From Rhizobium esperanzae (GTDB lineage: Bacteria > Pseudomonadota > Alphaproteobacteria > Rhizobiales > Rhizobiaceae), in assembly GCF_014197615.1 (NCBI RefSeq), contig NZ_JACIFY010000001.1, positions 310,001 to 374,000 on the forward strand: a stretch of DNA of 64,000 bases. The letters run 5' to 3'. Made by a program: the position numbers and the translations under genes. A model generated the notes under the pieces. The model did no database searches and was not told the origin of the DNA. It worked only from the letters and a program-made list of their open reading frames with translations. Positions 20,771 to 28,780 of this stretch are shown in pieces (position 1 is the first letter of the stretch; each line of letters starts with the position of its first letter).

Positions 20771-21811
20771 ATGCGTCCATCGGCTTTGCCAGCAATTCTC
20801 CTCGCCACCCTGATCCTGTCGGGATGCGCCGCAAGTTCCGGCGCCGAAGATGTGCTTACCCCTGTGCCGTCGGCAGAAACGACCAATGCGATCACCAAAC
20901 CGAGCAGCCCGATCCCGGCTGCGTCGGTCGGCAGTCCCGCATCGCAGGCAAGCGCGCCGCAGGAAGCGTTGAGCTGGACGGGGCCGGTTCCGGAGCCGCA
21001 GGCGCTCGTGCCCGCAGGCGGGGCCGTCGGCATGCCGATGCCGACGGAACGGCCGGTGGCGATGCTCATGCCCGCCGAGCCGGGGATCGATCCCGACGTC
21101 GGTACGAAATCGCCGACGCGCTCGCGAATTTACGGCCACCGCTTCCGCGATGCCAAACCGATCAACTTCGGCAAGACTTCGCCGAGAAAGCTTGCCGTGC
21201 ATGGCGTCGACGTGTCGCGGTGGCAGGGCGAGATCGACTGGGAGACGTTGCGCAATCAAGGCGCGAACTTCGTCTACATCAAGGCGACGGATGGCGGCGA
21301 TCACCTCGATCCGATGTTCAAGAAGAACTGGCGCCGGGCCAAGGAAGCCGGCCTGAAACACGGCGCCTATCACTTCTTCTACTGGTGCCGGACAGCCGGT
21401 GAACAGGCCGACTGGTTCATCCGCAACGTACCGCGGGAAGCAAACGCGCTTCCGCCTGTGATCGACGTGGAATGGAACGGCGAATCGAGCTGCAAGCGGC
21501 GCATCTCCCCGGCTCGCGTCCGGGAAAAGATGCAGGTCTTCATGGACAAGCTGGAGCGCTATTACGGTCAGCGCCCGATCATCTACACGGCGCCGGATTT
21601 CTATCGCGACAATCTGAAGGGTGAGATGCTCGACTATCCCTTCTGGCTGCGCTCGGTCGCCGCTCACCCGTCCAAGGTCTATCCCGGCAGGAAGTGGCTC
21701 TTCTGGCAATATTCCGGCTCGGGCCTTTCCGACGGCGTCGATGGCAAGATCGACCTCAACGTCTTCAACGGCAATGAAAGCGATTGGCACGACTGGGTGG
21801 CGTCGCGGTAG
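20771..21811 (+). CDS. Glycoside hydrolase family 25 (lysozyme) lipoprotein
   Basis: GH25 enzymes hydrolyse the MurNAc-GlcNAc bond of peptidoglycan. The 346-residue protein has a lipoprotein signal with lipobox LSGC (Cys19), a Pro/Ala-rich linker to about residue 135, and a GH25 domain starting HGVDVSRWQGEIDW near residue 144. The catalytic acidic pair is Asp232 and Glu234 in VIDVEWN, and KWLFWQYSGSG closes the domain. The lipid anchor and linker argue for a cell-envelope remodelling role rather than a phage lysin. Start at 20771, the ATG that begins the signal peptide. Confidence 0.9.
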   Translation: MRPSALPAILLATLILSGCAASSGAEDVLTPVPSAETTNAITKPSSPIPAASVGSPASQASAPQEALSWTGPVPEPQALVPAGGAVGMPMPTERPVAMLMPAEPGIDPDVGTKSPTRSRIYGHRFRDAKPINFGKTSPRKLAVHGVDVSRWQGEIDWETLRNQGANFVYIKATDGGDHLDPMFKKNWRRAKEAGLKHGAYHFFYWCRTAGEQADWFIRNVPREANALPPVIDVEWNGESSCKRRISPARVREKMQVFMDKLERYYGQRPIIYTAPDFYRDNLKGEMLDYPFWLRSVAAHPSKVYPGRKWLFWQYSGSGLSDGVDGKIDLNVFNGNESDWHDWVASR

Positions 21812-21963
21812 CCAATGCCGCCTCCAGATCCCGTTCCGTGCCAATTCGGTGCAGATGCAGCGGCAGAACGTGCTCGTCTGCAGGTCTTTGCTAACGTAAC
21901 GGCTTCAGCATTCCCTAAGCCCTTGCATGTACAAGAATTTCTTCCAGTCCTGGGGAAACAGCA

Positions 21964-22269
21964 ATGAGCATATCGGGTATTACGAGCGCGGCGCTTTCGG
22001 GAATGCGGGCACAGACGACACGCGTCGGCGCAATTGCCAGCAATATCGCAAACAGCAGCACATCAGGTTATGCCAAGCTGAGCACCAGTCTCACCTCCGT
22101 CGAACCAGGCGGGGTCCAGGCAAGCGTCAACTCAACGGATTCGGACGTCGATCCTGCCACAGAACTGACCGACCTGATCGAATCCGAGCAGAGCTACAAG
22201 GCAAACGCCGCGGTCTTCGAAACCGGCGCCGATATGTGGGAAATGCTGATGAGCATCAAGCGCGACTGA
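21964..22269 (+). CDS. Minimal flagellar basal-body rod-like protein
   Basis: The 101-residue product has an N-terminus of flagellar rod type (GITSAALSGMRAQTTRVGAIASNIANSSTSGYAK, compare the Flg_bb_rod motif with its ASNIAN core) and a C-terminus of Flg_bbr_C type (ATELTDLIESEQSYKANAAVFETGADMWEMLMSIK). Both ends that form the coiled rod core are present while the central domain is almost absent, giving a protein shorter than FlgB or FlgC. It lies outside any flagellar cluster, just after a GH25 lysozyme. Function unproven. Confidence 0.8.
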   Translation: MSISGITSAALSGMRAQTTRVGAIASNIANSSTSGYAKLSTSLTSVEPGGVQASVNSTDSDVDPATELTDLIESEQSYKANAAVFETGADMWEMLMSIKRD

Positions 22270-22328
22270 GCTCCCGTATTTTACCGGTATGTAGCCGGCG
22301 AAGAATTCTCGCATGCTTGAACGGCTGA

Positions 22329-22414
22329 GAGCATGTCGCGCAAAACTGTGCAGCGGTTTTGCGGCAACGACATGCGGCGCGAAGAGCGAATCTGAAGATT
22401 GCGACGCGCTTTAG
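22329..22414. repeat. RIME-like rhizobial intergenic repeat, shortened copy
   Basis: The 86-bp element matches the copy at 10123-10231 along both ends (GCATGTCGCGCAAAACTGTG...; GAGCGAATCTGAA...; GCGACGCGCTTTAG) but lacks roughly 20 central bases. The internal hairpin CGCAAAAC / GTTTTGCG is intact. Its right terminus includes the TTA that is the stop codon of sufA on the minus strand. Confidence 0.75.
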
Positions 22415-22803
22415 GAATGCGCAGGTTCGCTCTGGCGCTGTGCGGCAAGCGCCGCGAGATCGGCGGGTTTCAACTCGACGGATTCACCGCAGCCGCAGGC
22501 CGAGGTCTGGTTCGGATTGGTGAAAGTGAAACCGGAACGCAGCGTCGTCTGCTCGAAGCCCATTTCGGTGCCGAGCAGATAGAGCACAGCCGATGGTTCG
22601 ACCCAGACCCTGGCGCCGTCGCGCTCGATCAGATCGTCTTTGGCATTCGGCTCGGTCACCAGGTCGATGGTATATTCCATCCCGGCGCAGCCGCCCTTCT
22701 TGATGCCGACGCGAACGCCCTTGGCCTCCGGGCCGGAATTTTCGACGATCGCCTTGACGCGGGCCGCAGCCCCATCCGTCATGCTCATCACTGCAAAGCC
22801 CAT
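22411..22803 (-). CDS. sufA: A-type Fe-S cluster carrier SufA (HesB/IscA family)
   Basis: SufA receives clusters from the SufBCD scaffold and passes them to apoproteins. The 130 residues have the three conserved cysteines C39 (KKGGCAGMEY), C103 and C105 (SACGCGES). Start at the ATG at 22803 (MGFAVMSM) because AAGGAG lies eight bases before it; a TTG 21 bases upstream would start inside the ribosome-binding site. It is the last gene of the suf operon. Its TAA stop falls in the end of the RIME-like repeat. Confidence 0.93.
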   Translation of the reverse strand: MGFAVMSMTDGAAARVKAIVENSGPEAKGVRVGIKKGGCAGMEYTIDLVTEPNAKDDLIERDGARVWVEPSAVLYLLGTEMGFEQTTLRSGFTFTNPNQTSACGCGESVELKPADLAALAAQRQSEPAHS

Positions 22804-22916
22804 CGGCTTTTTCTCCTTCCGCAACCGGGGTCAAGATCCGGCGCTTCGTGATTCAAAATGTAGTCTTCCGAGGTAAACGGATCAATACCACGGTACTGCG
22901 CCAGTATCACGCCGGC

Positions 22917-23297
22917 TCAGTACCAGCCGACAGCGACTTGCGCCTCCTCAGACATGCGGTCCGGTGTCCACGGCGGATCGAAGGTCATTGCGACCTCGAC
23001 GCCCGAGACGCCCTCGACGGCGCCGACGGCATTTTCGACCCAGCCCGGCATCTCGCCGGCGACCGGGCAACCGGGCGCGGTCAGCGTCATCATGATCTTC
23101 ACCATCCGGTCGTCCTCGATATCGATCTTGTAGATCAGACCGAGTTCGAAGATATCGGCCGGGATTTCCGGATCGTAGACGGTCTTCAGCGCGCTGATGA
23201 CGTCGTCGCTGAGCCGCGCCAGTTCATCGGCCGGGATGCTGGAATGCACGATGCCTTCGCGCACGTCGATTTTTTGTTCGGTTTCGTCCAGGCTCAT
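22917..23297 (-). CDS. sufX: SUF-system assembly protein SufX/SufT (MIP18/DUF59 family)
   Basis: The 126-residue protein belongs to the MIP18 family of Fe-S maturation factors: DVISALKTVYDPEIPADIFELGLIYKIDI, then MMTLTAPGCPVAGEMPGWVENAV with the conserved cysteine, and the C-terminal VAMTFDPPWTPDRMSEEA. It sits between sufS1 and sufA, the position named sufX in R. leguminosarum. Start at the ATG at 23297, eight bases after GAGGAG; the GTG at 23306 is too close to that site. Confidence 0.9.
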   Translation of the reverse strand: MSLDETEQKIDVREGIVHSSIPADELARLSDDVISALKTVYDPEIPADIFELGLIYKIDIEDDRMVKIMMTLTAPGCPVAGEMPGWVENAVGAVEGVSGVEVAMTFDPPWTPDRMSEEAQVAVGWY

Positions 23298-23309
23298 CAC
23301 GGACACTCC

Positions 23310-24551
23310 TCAGGCAAAGAACTTGCGCGCATATTCCAGCGCATCGGCCAGCGCATCGACCTCGGCGCGGGTATTGTACATGCCGAAGGATGCACGGCAT
23401 GTGGAGGTGACGCCGAAGCGTTTCAAGAGCGGCATGGCACAATGCGTGCCGGCACGCACCGCAACGCCCTGCCGGTCGATCACCATCGAGACGTCATGGG
23501 CATGGATGCCAGCAAGCTCGAAGGAAAAGATACTGCCCTTGTCGGACGCTGTCCCGAACACCCGCAGCGAATTGACCGATTTCAGCCGTTCGACCGCGTA
23601 GGAGGCGAGATCGGCCTCATGGCGGGCAATCGCCTCGCGGCCGACCTTCTCCATGTAATCGAGCGCATAACCGAGCCCGATCGCCTGGACGATCGGCGGC
23701 GTGCCGGCCTCGAAGCGATGCGGCGGATCGTTGTAGGTGACAGTGTCCTCGGCGACTTCGAAGATCATCTCGCCGCCGCCCTGGAAGGGGCGCATCTGGG
23801 AAAGCCGCTCCTTCTTGCCGTAGAGCACGCCGATACCCGACGGGCCGTAGAGCTTGTGGCCGGTCATGACGTACCAGTCGCAATCGATATCCTGCACGTC
23901 GACCGGCAGATGCACCGCGCCCTGGCTGCCGTCGATCAAGACCGGGATACCGCGCTCATGCGCGATGCGGCAGACCTCCTTGACGGGAACGATCGTGCCG
24001 AGCGCATTCGACATATGGGTGATGGCGACGAGCTTGGTGCGCTCCGTCAGGCTCTTCTCGAAATCCTCGATGTGGAAGGCGCCCTCGTCATCGACAGGCA
24101 CCCAGACGAGCTTGGCGCCCTGCCGCTCGCGGATGAAGTGCCAGGGCACGATGTTGGAATGGTGCTCCATGATCGTCAGGACGATCTCGTCGCCCTCGCC
24201 GATCTCAGGCATACCCCAGCCGTAGGCGACGGTGTTGATCGCTTCCGTCGAATTCTTGGTGAAGACGATGTCGTTGACCGAAGGGGCGTTGAGAAAACGG
24301 CGCACCTTCTCGCGCGCCGCCTCATAGGCATCCGTCGCTGCATTGGAGAGATAGTGCAGGCCGCGATGCACATTGGCATATTCATGGGTGTAGGCATGCG
24401 AGATGGCGTCGATCACCACCTGCGGCTTCTGTGCCGAAGCGCCGTTATCGAGATAGACCAGCGGCTTGCCATGGACCTTCTCCGCCAGGATCGGAAAATC
24501 CCGGCGGATGGCTTCGACATCGTATGGCGTGGCCGGCACGATCTTGTCCAT
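23310..24551 (-). CDS. sufS1: Cysteine desulfurase SufS (group II)
   Basis: SufS removes sulfur from cysteine, holds it as a persulfide and supplies SufBCD. The 413-residue PLP enzyme starts VEAIRRDFPILAEKVHGKPLVYLDNGASAQKP, has the PLP lysine in VMTGHKLYGPSGIGVLYG, and the catalytic Cys near residue 371 in RAGTHCAMPLL, the group II RxGxHCA motif. It follows sufD by 13 bases and precedes sufX by 12, so it is inside the operon. It is distinct from the NifS/IscS-like sufS2 at the operon head. Confidence 0.94.
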   Translation of the reverse strand: MDKIVPATPYDVEAIRRDFPILAEKVHGKPLVYLDNGASAQKPQVVIDAISHAYTHEYANVHRGLHYLSNAATDAYEAAREKVRRFLNAPSVNDIVFTKNSTEAINTVAYGWGMPEIGEGDEIVLTIMEHHSNIVPWHFIRERQGAKLVWVPVDDEGAFHIEDFEKSLTERTKLVAITHMSNALGTIVPVKEVCRIAHERGIPVLIDGSQGAVHLPVDVQDIDCDWYVMTGHKLYGPSGIGVLYGKKERLSQMRPFQGGGEMIFEVAEDTVTYNDPPHRFEAGTPPIVQAIGLGYALDYMEKVGREAIARHEADLASYAVERLKSVNSLRVFGTASDKGSIFSFELAGIHAHDVSMVIDRQGVAVRAGTHCAMPLLKRFGVTSTCRASFGMYNTRAEVDALADALEYARKFFA

Positions 24552-24564
24552 TTGATATATCCGA

Positions 24565-25839
24565 TCAGGCGTGCTTTTCGAGCCAGGCCGAAATCACGCC
24601 TTCCAGCGCCTCGACCAGGGCTTCGTCTTCCAGTTCCTCGACGATTTCGGCGACGAAGGCGTTGACCAGCATTGCCCGCGCCTTGTTCTCCGGAATGCCG
24701 CGCGCCATCAGGTAATAAAGATGGTTGGCGTCGATATCGGTCACCGTCGCGCCGTGGCCGCACTGAACGTCGTCGGCGAAGATTTCGAGCTCGGGCTTGA
24801 CCGAAAACTCGGCGTCGTCGGACATCAGCAGCGTATTGCAGGCCATCTTGGCATCGGTCTTCTGCGCATCGGGCGCAACCCGGATCATGCCCTGGAAGAC
24901 GCCCTTGGCGCGGTCGAAGACGACGTTGCGGATCACTTCGGTCGAGCCGGTATGCGGCACGTCGTGGCCGAGCACCATCGTGACGTCTGTATGGCTTTCG
25001 GCGCCGAGCAGGTTGATGCCGCGCAGCGTCAGATCGGCGCCCTCGCCCGTCACCTTGATATGCAGTTCCTGGCGCACCAGCTTGCCGCCGGCGTTGATGA
25101 CGAACAGCCGAAGCTTGGCATCGGCGCCGAGATCGATGCGGATCTGGCCGAGATGCGTATCCTCTGCCGCCTGCTGCTGCAGGATGATCCAAGTCAGTTC
25201 CGCGCCTTCGCCGATCGAGATGTCACTGATGTGGGACACCAGCGCGGCATCACCGGTCACCGCACGGTGACGCTCGATGACGGTCGCCTTGACGTGTGCC
25301 CCGAAGGAAACCGGAAGGCGTGTATGCGTCTGGCCGCCAGCGTGAACGAACTGGATTTCCAGTGGGTTTTCAAGTTCGGTATCGGCTGGCACATCGACGA
25401 CATAGCCGTCGCGCACGAAGCTGCCATTGATGCGGCCGATCGCATCGTCGCTGCCGAGCGCATCGAGGCTTTCCGCGGCTGAGCCGTCGAGCAGACGTTC
25501 AGAATATGTGGAAATGCCGAGGTCGGCGACAGCGGCCTTCTGGTTGGAATGGCCCTGGATCACCGCCAGCACCGCGGAATCGGCAACAAGCGGCTCCAAA
25601 GCCTCTGAGCCGGCATCACCAACCTGCTGCGGGACATTGCGCAGAAGATTTTTGAGATCGGTATAATGCCAGGCTTCGATGCGCCGCGTCGGCAGGCCGG
25701 CCTTCTTCAGGTCGTCGAGAAGCCGGTCGCGCAGGGCCGTCACCGCGCCGTTGCCCGGCAGATCGCCGATCTGCTGGTTGAAGGCTTCGATCAGCGCCGC
25801 TTCGGCCGCGGTCAGGCGGCTCGTCGTCTGCATGTTCAT
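24565..25839 (-). CDS. sufD: Fe-S cluster assembly protein SufD
   Basis: SufD pairs with SufB in the SufBC2D scaffold that builds Fe-S clusters. The 424-residue product has the SufBD beta-helix core (EGAELTWIILQQQAAEDTHLGQIRIDLGADAKLRLFVINAGGKLVRQELHIKVTG-type region) and the C-terminal family signature SDDAEFSVKPELEIFADDVQCGHGATV..., with YYLMARGIPENKARAMLVNAFVAEI. Start at the ATG at 25839 (MNMQTTSRL), eight bases after AAGGA, rather than 25857. It lies 24 bases after the sufC stop. Confidence 0.93.
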   Translation of the reverse strand: MNMQTTSRLTAAEAALIEAFNQQIGDLPGNGAVTALRDRLLDDLKKAGLPTRRIEAWHYTDLKNLLRNVPQQVGDAGSEALEPLVADSAVLAVIQGHSNQKAAVADLGISTYSERLLDGSAAESLDALGSDDAIGRINGSFVRDGYVVDVPADTELENPLEIQFVHAGGQTHTRLPVSFGAHVKATVIERHRAVTGDAALVSHISDISIGEGAELTWIILQQQAAEDTHLGQIRIDLGADAKLRLFVINAGGKLVRQELHIKVTGEGADLTLRGINLLGAESHTDVTMVLGHDVPHTGSTEVIRNVVFDRAKGVFQGMIRVAPDAQKTDAKMACNTLLMSDDAEFSVKPELEIFADDVQCGHGATVTDIDANHLYYLMARGIPENKARAMLVNAFVAEIVEELEDEALVEALEGVISAWLEKHA

Positions 25840-25863
25840 GGACGTCGTCCTTTCCACCCGAAC

Positions 25864-26619
25864 TCAGGCCGCTGCGCCGATGATGTCGGCGTAACCGTTG
25901 GCTTCCAGCTCATGCGCCAGCGTCTTGTCGCCCGACTTGATCACCTGGCCCTTGTAAAGAACGTGGACGGTATCGGGCACGATATAGTCGAGCAGGCGCT
26001 GATAATGGGTGATGACGACGACGGCGCGATCCGGAGAGCGCAGCGCATTGACCCCATCGGCAACGATCTTCAGCGCATCGATATCGAGGCCGGAATCGGT
26101 TTCGTCGAGCACGCAGAGCTTCGGCTCCAGCAGCGCCATCTGCAGGATTTCGGCGCGCTTCTTCTCGCCGCCGGAAAAGCCGACGTTGAGCGGCCGCTTC
26201 AGCATCTCGGTGTTGATCTGCAGCTTGGCCGCAGATTCCTTGACGCGGCGCATGAAATCCGGCGTCGTCAACTCGTCCTCGCCGCGCGCCTTGCGCTGCT
26301 CGTTCATCGCCACCTTCAGGAACTGCATGGTGGCGACGCCCGGAATTTCGACCGGATACTGGAAGGCGAGGAAGATACCCTTGGCGGCGCGTTCGGCCGG
26401 ATCGAGTTCGAGAATGCTCTCGCCGTTATAGAGAATGTCGCCCTCGGTGACTTCGTAATCGCTGCGGCCGGACAGCACATAGGAGAGCGTCGACTTACCC
26501 GAGCCGTTCGGCCCCATGATCGCTGCAACTTCGCCGGCCTTTACCGTCAGGTTCAGGCCACGGATGATCTCGGTGCCGTCTTCGGCGATGCGGGCATGGA
26601 GGTTTCTGATTTCAAGCAT
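25864..26619 (-). CDS. sufC: SufC ATPase of the SUF Fe-S assembly complex
   Basis: SufC is the ABC-type ATPase that drives the SufBCD scaffold; it is soluble, not a transporter. The 251 residues hold Walker A GPNGSGKST, the signature loop FSGGEKKRAEI and Walker B LCVLDETDSGLD, followed by the family's VITHYQRLLDYI. Start at the ATG at 26619 (MLEIRNLHA), preceded by AGGAAA; the frame from 26637 adds six residues. Upstream it is separated from sufB by the GIY-YIG cassette. Confidence 0.95.
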   Translation of the reverse strand: MLEIRNLHARIAEDGTEIIRGLNLTVKAGEVAAIMGPNGSGKSTLSYVLSGRSDYEVTEGDILYNGESILELDPAERAAKGIFLAFQYPVEIPGVATMQFLKVAMNEQRKARGEDELTTPDFMRRVKESAAKLQINTEMLKRPLNVGFSGGEKKRAEILQMALLEPKLCVLDETDSGLDIDALKIVADGVNALRSPDRAVVVITHYQRLLDYIVPDTVHVLYKGQVIKSGDKTLAHELEANGYADIIGAAA

Positions 26620-26684
26620 CTTGTTTTTCCTGTTCATAAAGCGGCTTCAAGGGCCGCCTGATTGACCGTTCGCGCCGGCCTCGA

Positions 26685-26719
26685 TCCGTCATCCTCGGGC
26701 TTGTCCCGAGGATCTAAGC
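26685..26719. repeat. Inverted repeat, left copy, of the GIY-YIG cassette
   Basis: The 35-bp palindrome-containing repeat lies three bases after the GIY-YIG stop codon. It is the exact reverse complement of 27078-27112. Confidence 0.9.
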
Positions 26720-26721
26720 CC

Positions 26722-27063
26722 TCAATTGTAATCGCTCCACTCCCGCGTATTCGGATGCGGTCGATAGACATTCTCAATTTCATCGATGCGCTCGTAGAGG
26801 TCCATCCAGGTCGGATTGAGCTCCTCGACGAGCTTGATTTTCCATTCGCGCAAATAGCGCTTCAGCGACTTCTCCCGCTGGATCGCCAACACAATGTTGG
26901 GATGATACTCAAACCAGACCAGGTTTTTCGCTCTGTATTTCTCCGTAAAACCCTTGTGGATTTTATTGCGGTGTTCCCATATGCGCCCTTGCAGATCGCT
27001 GGTGACGCCGGTGTAGATTACACCTCTTGGTTTGTCGGACATCATGTAGACAAACCCGCTCAT
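26722..27063 (-). CDS. GIY-YIG nuclease-superfamily protein (UPF0213/YhbQ-like)
   Basis: The 113-residue product has a single GIY-YIG domain: FVYMM at 4-8, IYTGVT at 16-21 (YTG in place of YIG), Arg27 with His31 in RIWEHRNK, REKSLKRYLREWK at 63-75 and the family Asn83 in ELNPTW. These positions match the active-site layout, so DNA-nicking activity is plausible. The start at 27063 (MSGFVYMMSDKPRG) is the family start; the longer frame runs through the repeat. It is on the same strand as suf and probably transcribed with it. Confidence 0.9.
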   Translation of the reverse strand: MSGFVYMMSDKPRGVIYTGVTSDLQGRIWEHRNKIHKGFTEKYRAKNLVWFEYHPNIVLAIQREKSLKRYLREWKIKLVEELNPTWMDLYERIDEIENVYRPHPNTREWSDYN

Positions 27064-27077
27064 CCATCCTCCGACGT

Positions 27078-27112
27078 GCTTAGATCCTCGGGACAAGCCC
27101 GAGGATGACGGA
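27078..27112. repeat. Inverted repeat, right copy, of the GIY-YIG cassette
   Basis: The exact reverse complement of 26685-26719. It lies 14 bases upstream of the GIY-YIG start and six bases after the sufB stop. Confidence 0.9.
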
Positions 27113-27118
27113 AACCGC

Positions 27119-28588
27119 TCAGCCAACACTCCCTTCCAGCGAAATGCTGATCAGCTTCTGCGCCTCGACGGCGAATTCCATCGGCAGTTCCTGCAGGACT
27201 TCCTTGACGAAGCCGTTGACGATCAGTGCGATCGCCGCTTCGGTGGGGATGCCGCGCTGCAGGCAGTAGAACAGCTGGTCCTCGGAAATCTTCGAGGTCG
27301 TCGCTTCGTGCTCGAACTGCGCCGTCGAATTCTTCGCTTCGATGTAGGGCACGGTATGAGCGCCGCACTTGTCGCCGATCAGCAGCGAATCGCATTGGGT
27401 GAAATTGCGCGCGTTCGAGGCCTTGCGGTGGGCCGAGACCTGGCCGCGATAGGTGTTGTTGGAAACGCCGGCGGCGATACCCTTGGAGACGATGCGGCTC
27501 GACGTGTTCTTGCCGAGATGGATCATCTTGGTGCCGCTGTCGATCTGCTGATGGCCGTTCGACACGGCGATCGAGTAGAACTCACCGCGGCTGTCGTCGC
27601 CGCGCAGGATGCAGGACGGGTATTTCCAGGTGATCGCCGAGCCGGTTTCGACCTGCGTCCAGGAAATCTTCGAGCGGTCGCCGCGGCAATCGCCGCGCTT
27701 GGTCACGAAATTGTAGATGCCGCCCTTGCCTTCCTTATCGCCCGGATACCAGTTCTGGACGGTGGAATATTTGATCTCGGCATCGTCGAGTGCAACCAGT
27801 TCGACCACGGCCGCATGCAGCTGGTTTTCGTCGCGCTGCGGCGCCGTGCAGCCTTCGAGATAGGAGACGTAGGCGCCCTCTTCCGCGATGATCAGCGTGC
27901 GCTCGAACTGGCCTGTGCCCTTCTCGTTGATACGGAAATAGGTGGACAGTTCCATCGGGCAGCGAACGCCCTTCGGAATGAACACGAAGGAGCCGTCGGT
28001 GAAAACAGCCGAATTCAGCGTCGCATAATAGTTATCGCTCGTCGGCACGACGGAGCCGAGGTATTTCTGCACCAGTTCCGGATGCTCGCGGATGGCTTCT
28101 GAGATCGACATGAAGATCACGCCGGCCTTCTTCAGCTCCGCCTTGAAGGTGGTGACGACCGAAACGCTGTCGAAAACGGCGTCGACGGCGATCTTCGGCT
28201 TCTCGACGCCGGCCAGGATCTCCTGCTCGCGCAGCGGAATGCCGAGCTTCTCATAGACTTTGAGCAGTTCCGGATCGACCTCGTCGAGCGATTTCGGGCC
28301 GGGCGTGCTCTTCGGCGCGGCATAATAATGGATGTCGTTGAAATCGATCTTCGGATAATCGACACGCGCCCAGGTCGGCTCTTCCAGCGTCAGCCAGCGC
28401 CGATAGGCCTCCAGACGCCATTCCAGCATCCATTCCGGTTCCTGCTTCTTGGCGGAAATGAAGCGGATGATATCCTCGGACAGGCCTTTCGGTGCCTTGT
28501 CCATCTCGATGACGGTCTCGAAACCGTATTTGTACTGGTCCACATCGATCAGGCGCACCTGGTCGATCGTTTCCTGCACGGCAGCCAT
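27119..28588 (-). CDS. sufB: Fe-S cluster assembly scaffold SufB
   Basis: SufB is the scaffold subunit on which clusters form from SufS sulfur. The 489-residue protein carries [31 protein letters not shown] near the start, the SufBD core ([36 protein letters not shown] with Cys), and the C-terminal [48 protein letters not shown]. Start at the ATG at 28588 ([10 protein letters not shown]) with GGAG a few bases ahead; the frame from 28615 is too long. The GIY-YIG cassette follows immediately. Confidence 0.95.
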   Translation of the reverse strand: MAAVQETIDQVRLIDVDQYKYGFETVIEMDKAPKGLSEDIIRFISAKKQEPEWMLEWRLEAYRRWLTLEEPTWARVDYPKIDFNDIHYYAAPKSTPGPKSLDEVDPELLKVYEKLGIPLREQEILAGVEKPKIAVDAVFDSVSVVTTFKAELKKAGVIFMSISEAIREHPELVQKYLGSVVPTSDNYYATLNSAVFTDGSFVFIPKGVRCPMELSTYFRINEKGTGQFERTLIIAEEGAYVSYLEGCTAPQRDENQLHAAVVELVALDDAEIKYSTVQNWYPGDKEGKGGIYNFVTKRGDCRGDRSKISWTQVETGSAITWKYPSCILRGDDSRGEFYSIAVSNGHQQIDSGTKMIHLGKNTSSRIVSKGIAAGVSNNTYRGQVSAHRKASNARNFTQCDSLLIGDKCGAHTVPYIEAKNSTAQFEHEATTSKISEDQLFYCLQRGIPTEAAIALIVNGFVKEVLQELPMEFAVEAQKLISISLEGSVG

Positions 28589-28637
28589 CTCATTCTCCAA
28601 TCTCGCCGGATACAAGGTCCGGCAGCTTGTAGCGTTT

Positions 28638-28710
28638 GGGCAATTGTCCTGCCCTTTATGTCGGGCAATTCTCTTGCCCTGATGCCGGGCAATTCCTTGC
28701 CCTAGATGTA
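28638..28710. repeat. Three tandem 24-25 bp palindromic units upstream of sufB
   Basis: Units start at 28638, 28663 and 28687. Each begins GGGCAATT and contains an inverted TTGCCC or CTGCCC, so each can pair as GGGCAA/TTGCCC. The array lies in the gap between sufS2 and sufB. It may be a regulator-binding array, a transcript-processing or stability structure, or a slippage-prone tandem repeat. No coding frame is supported here. Confidence 0.75.
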
Positions 28711-28780
28711 AGAGGCCAAAAGGGACTTTTCAGCCCGATTGGCAAGCGGAAATTTGTGTTTCCGCAAGTTTTGACGTGGT

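Larger units (their letters stand above)
26685..27112 (-). mobile_element. 428-bp GIY-YIG cassette framed by perfect 35-bp inverted repeats
   Basis: Positions 26685-26719 and 27078-27112 are exact reverse complements over 35 bases, and each copy contains its own hairpin (stem TCCTCGGG / CCCGAGGA, loop CTTGT). The single gene between them encodes a GIY-YIG nuclease-like protein. The unit interrupts the otherwise standard sufB-sufC junction, beginning six bases after the sufB stop and ending 65 bases before sufC. This layout suggests a small mobile or mobilisable element; mobility is inference. Confidence 0.6.

Noticed and set aside
20771..21811. Phage lysin or prophage remnant
   Set aside because: The GH25 protein has a lipoprotein signal and long linker, and no phage genes are adjacent.
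28638..28710. CRISPR-like array
   Set aside because: Units are contiguous, 24-25 bp, with no unique spacers and no cas genes nearby.
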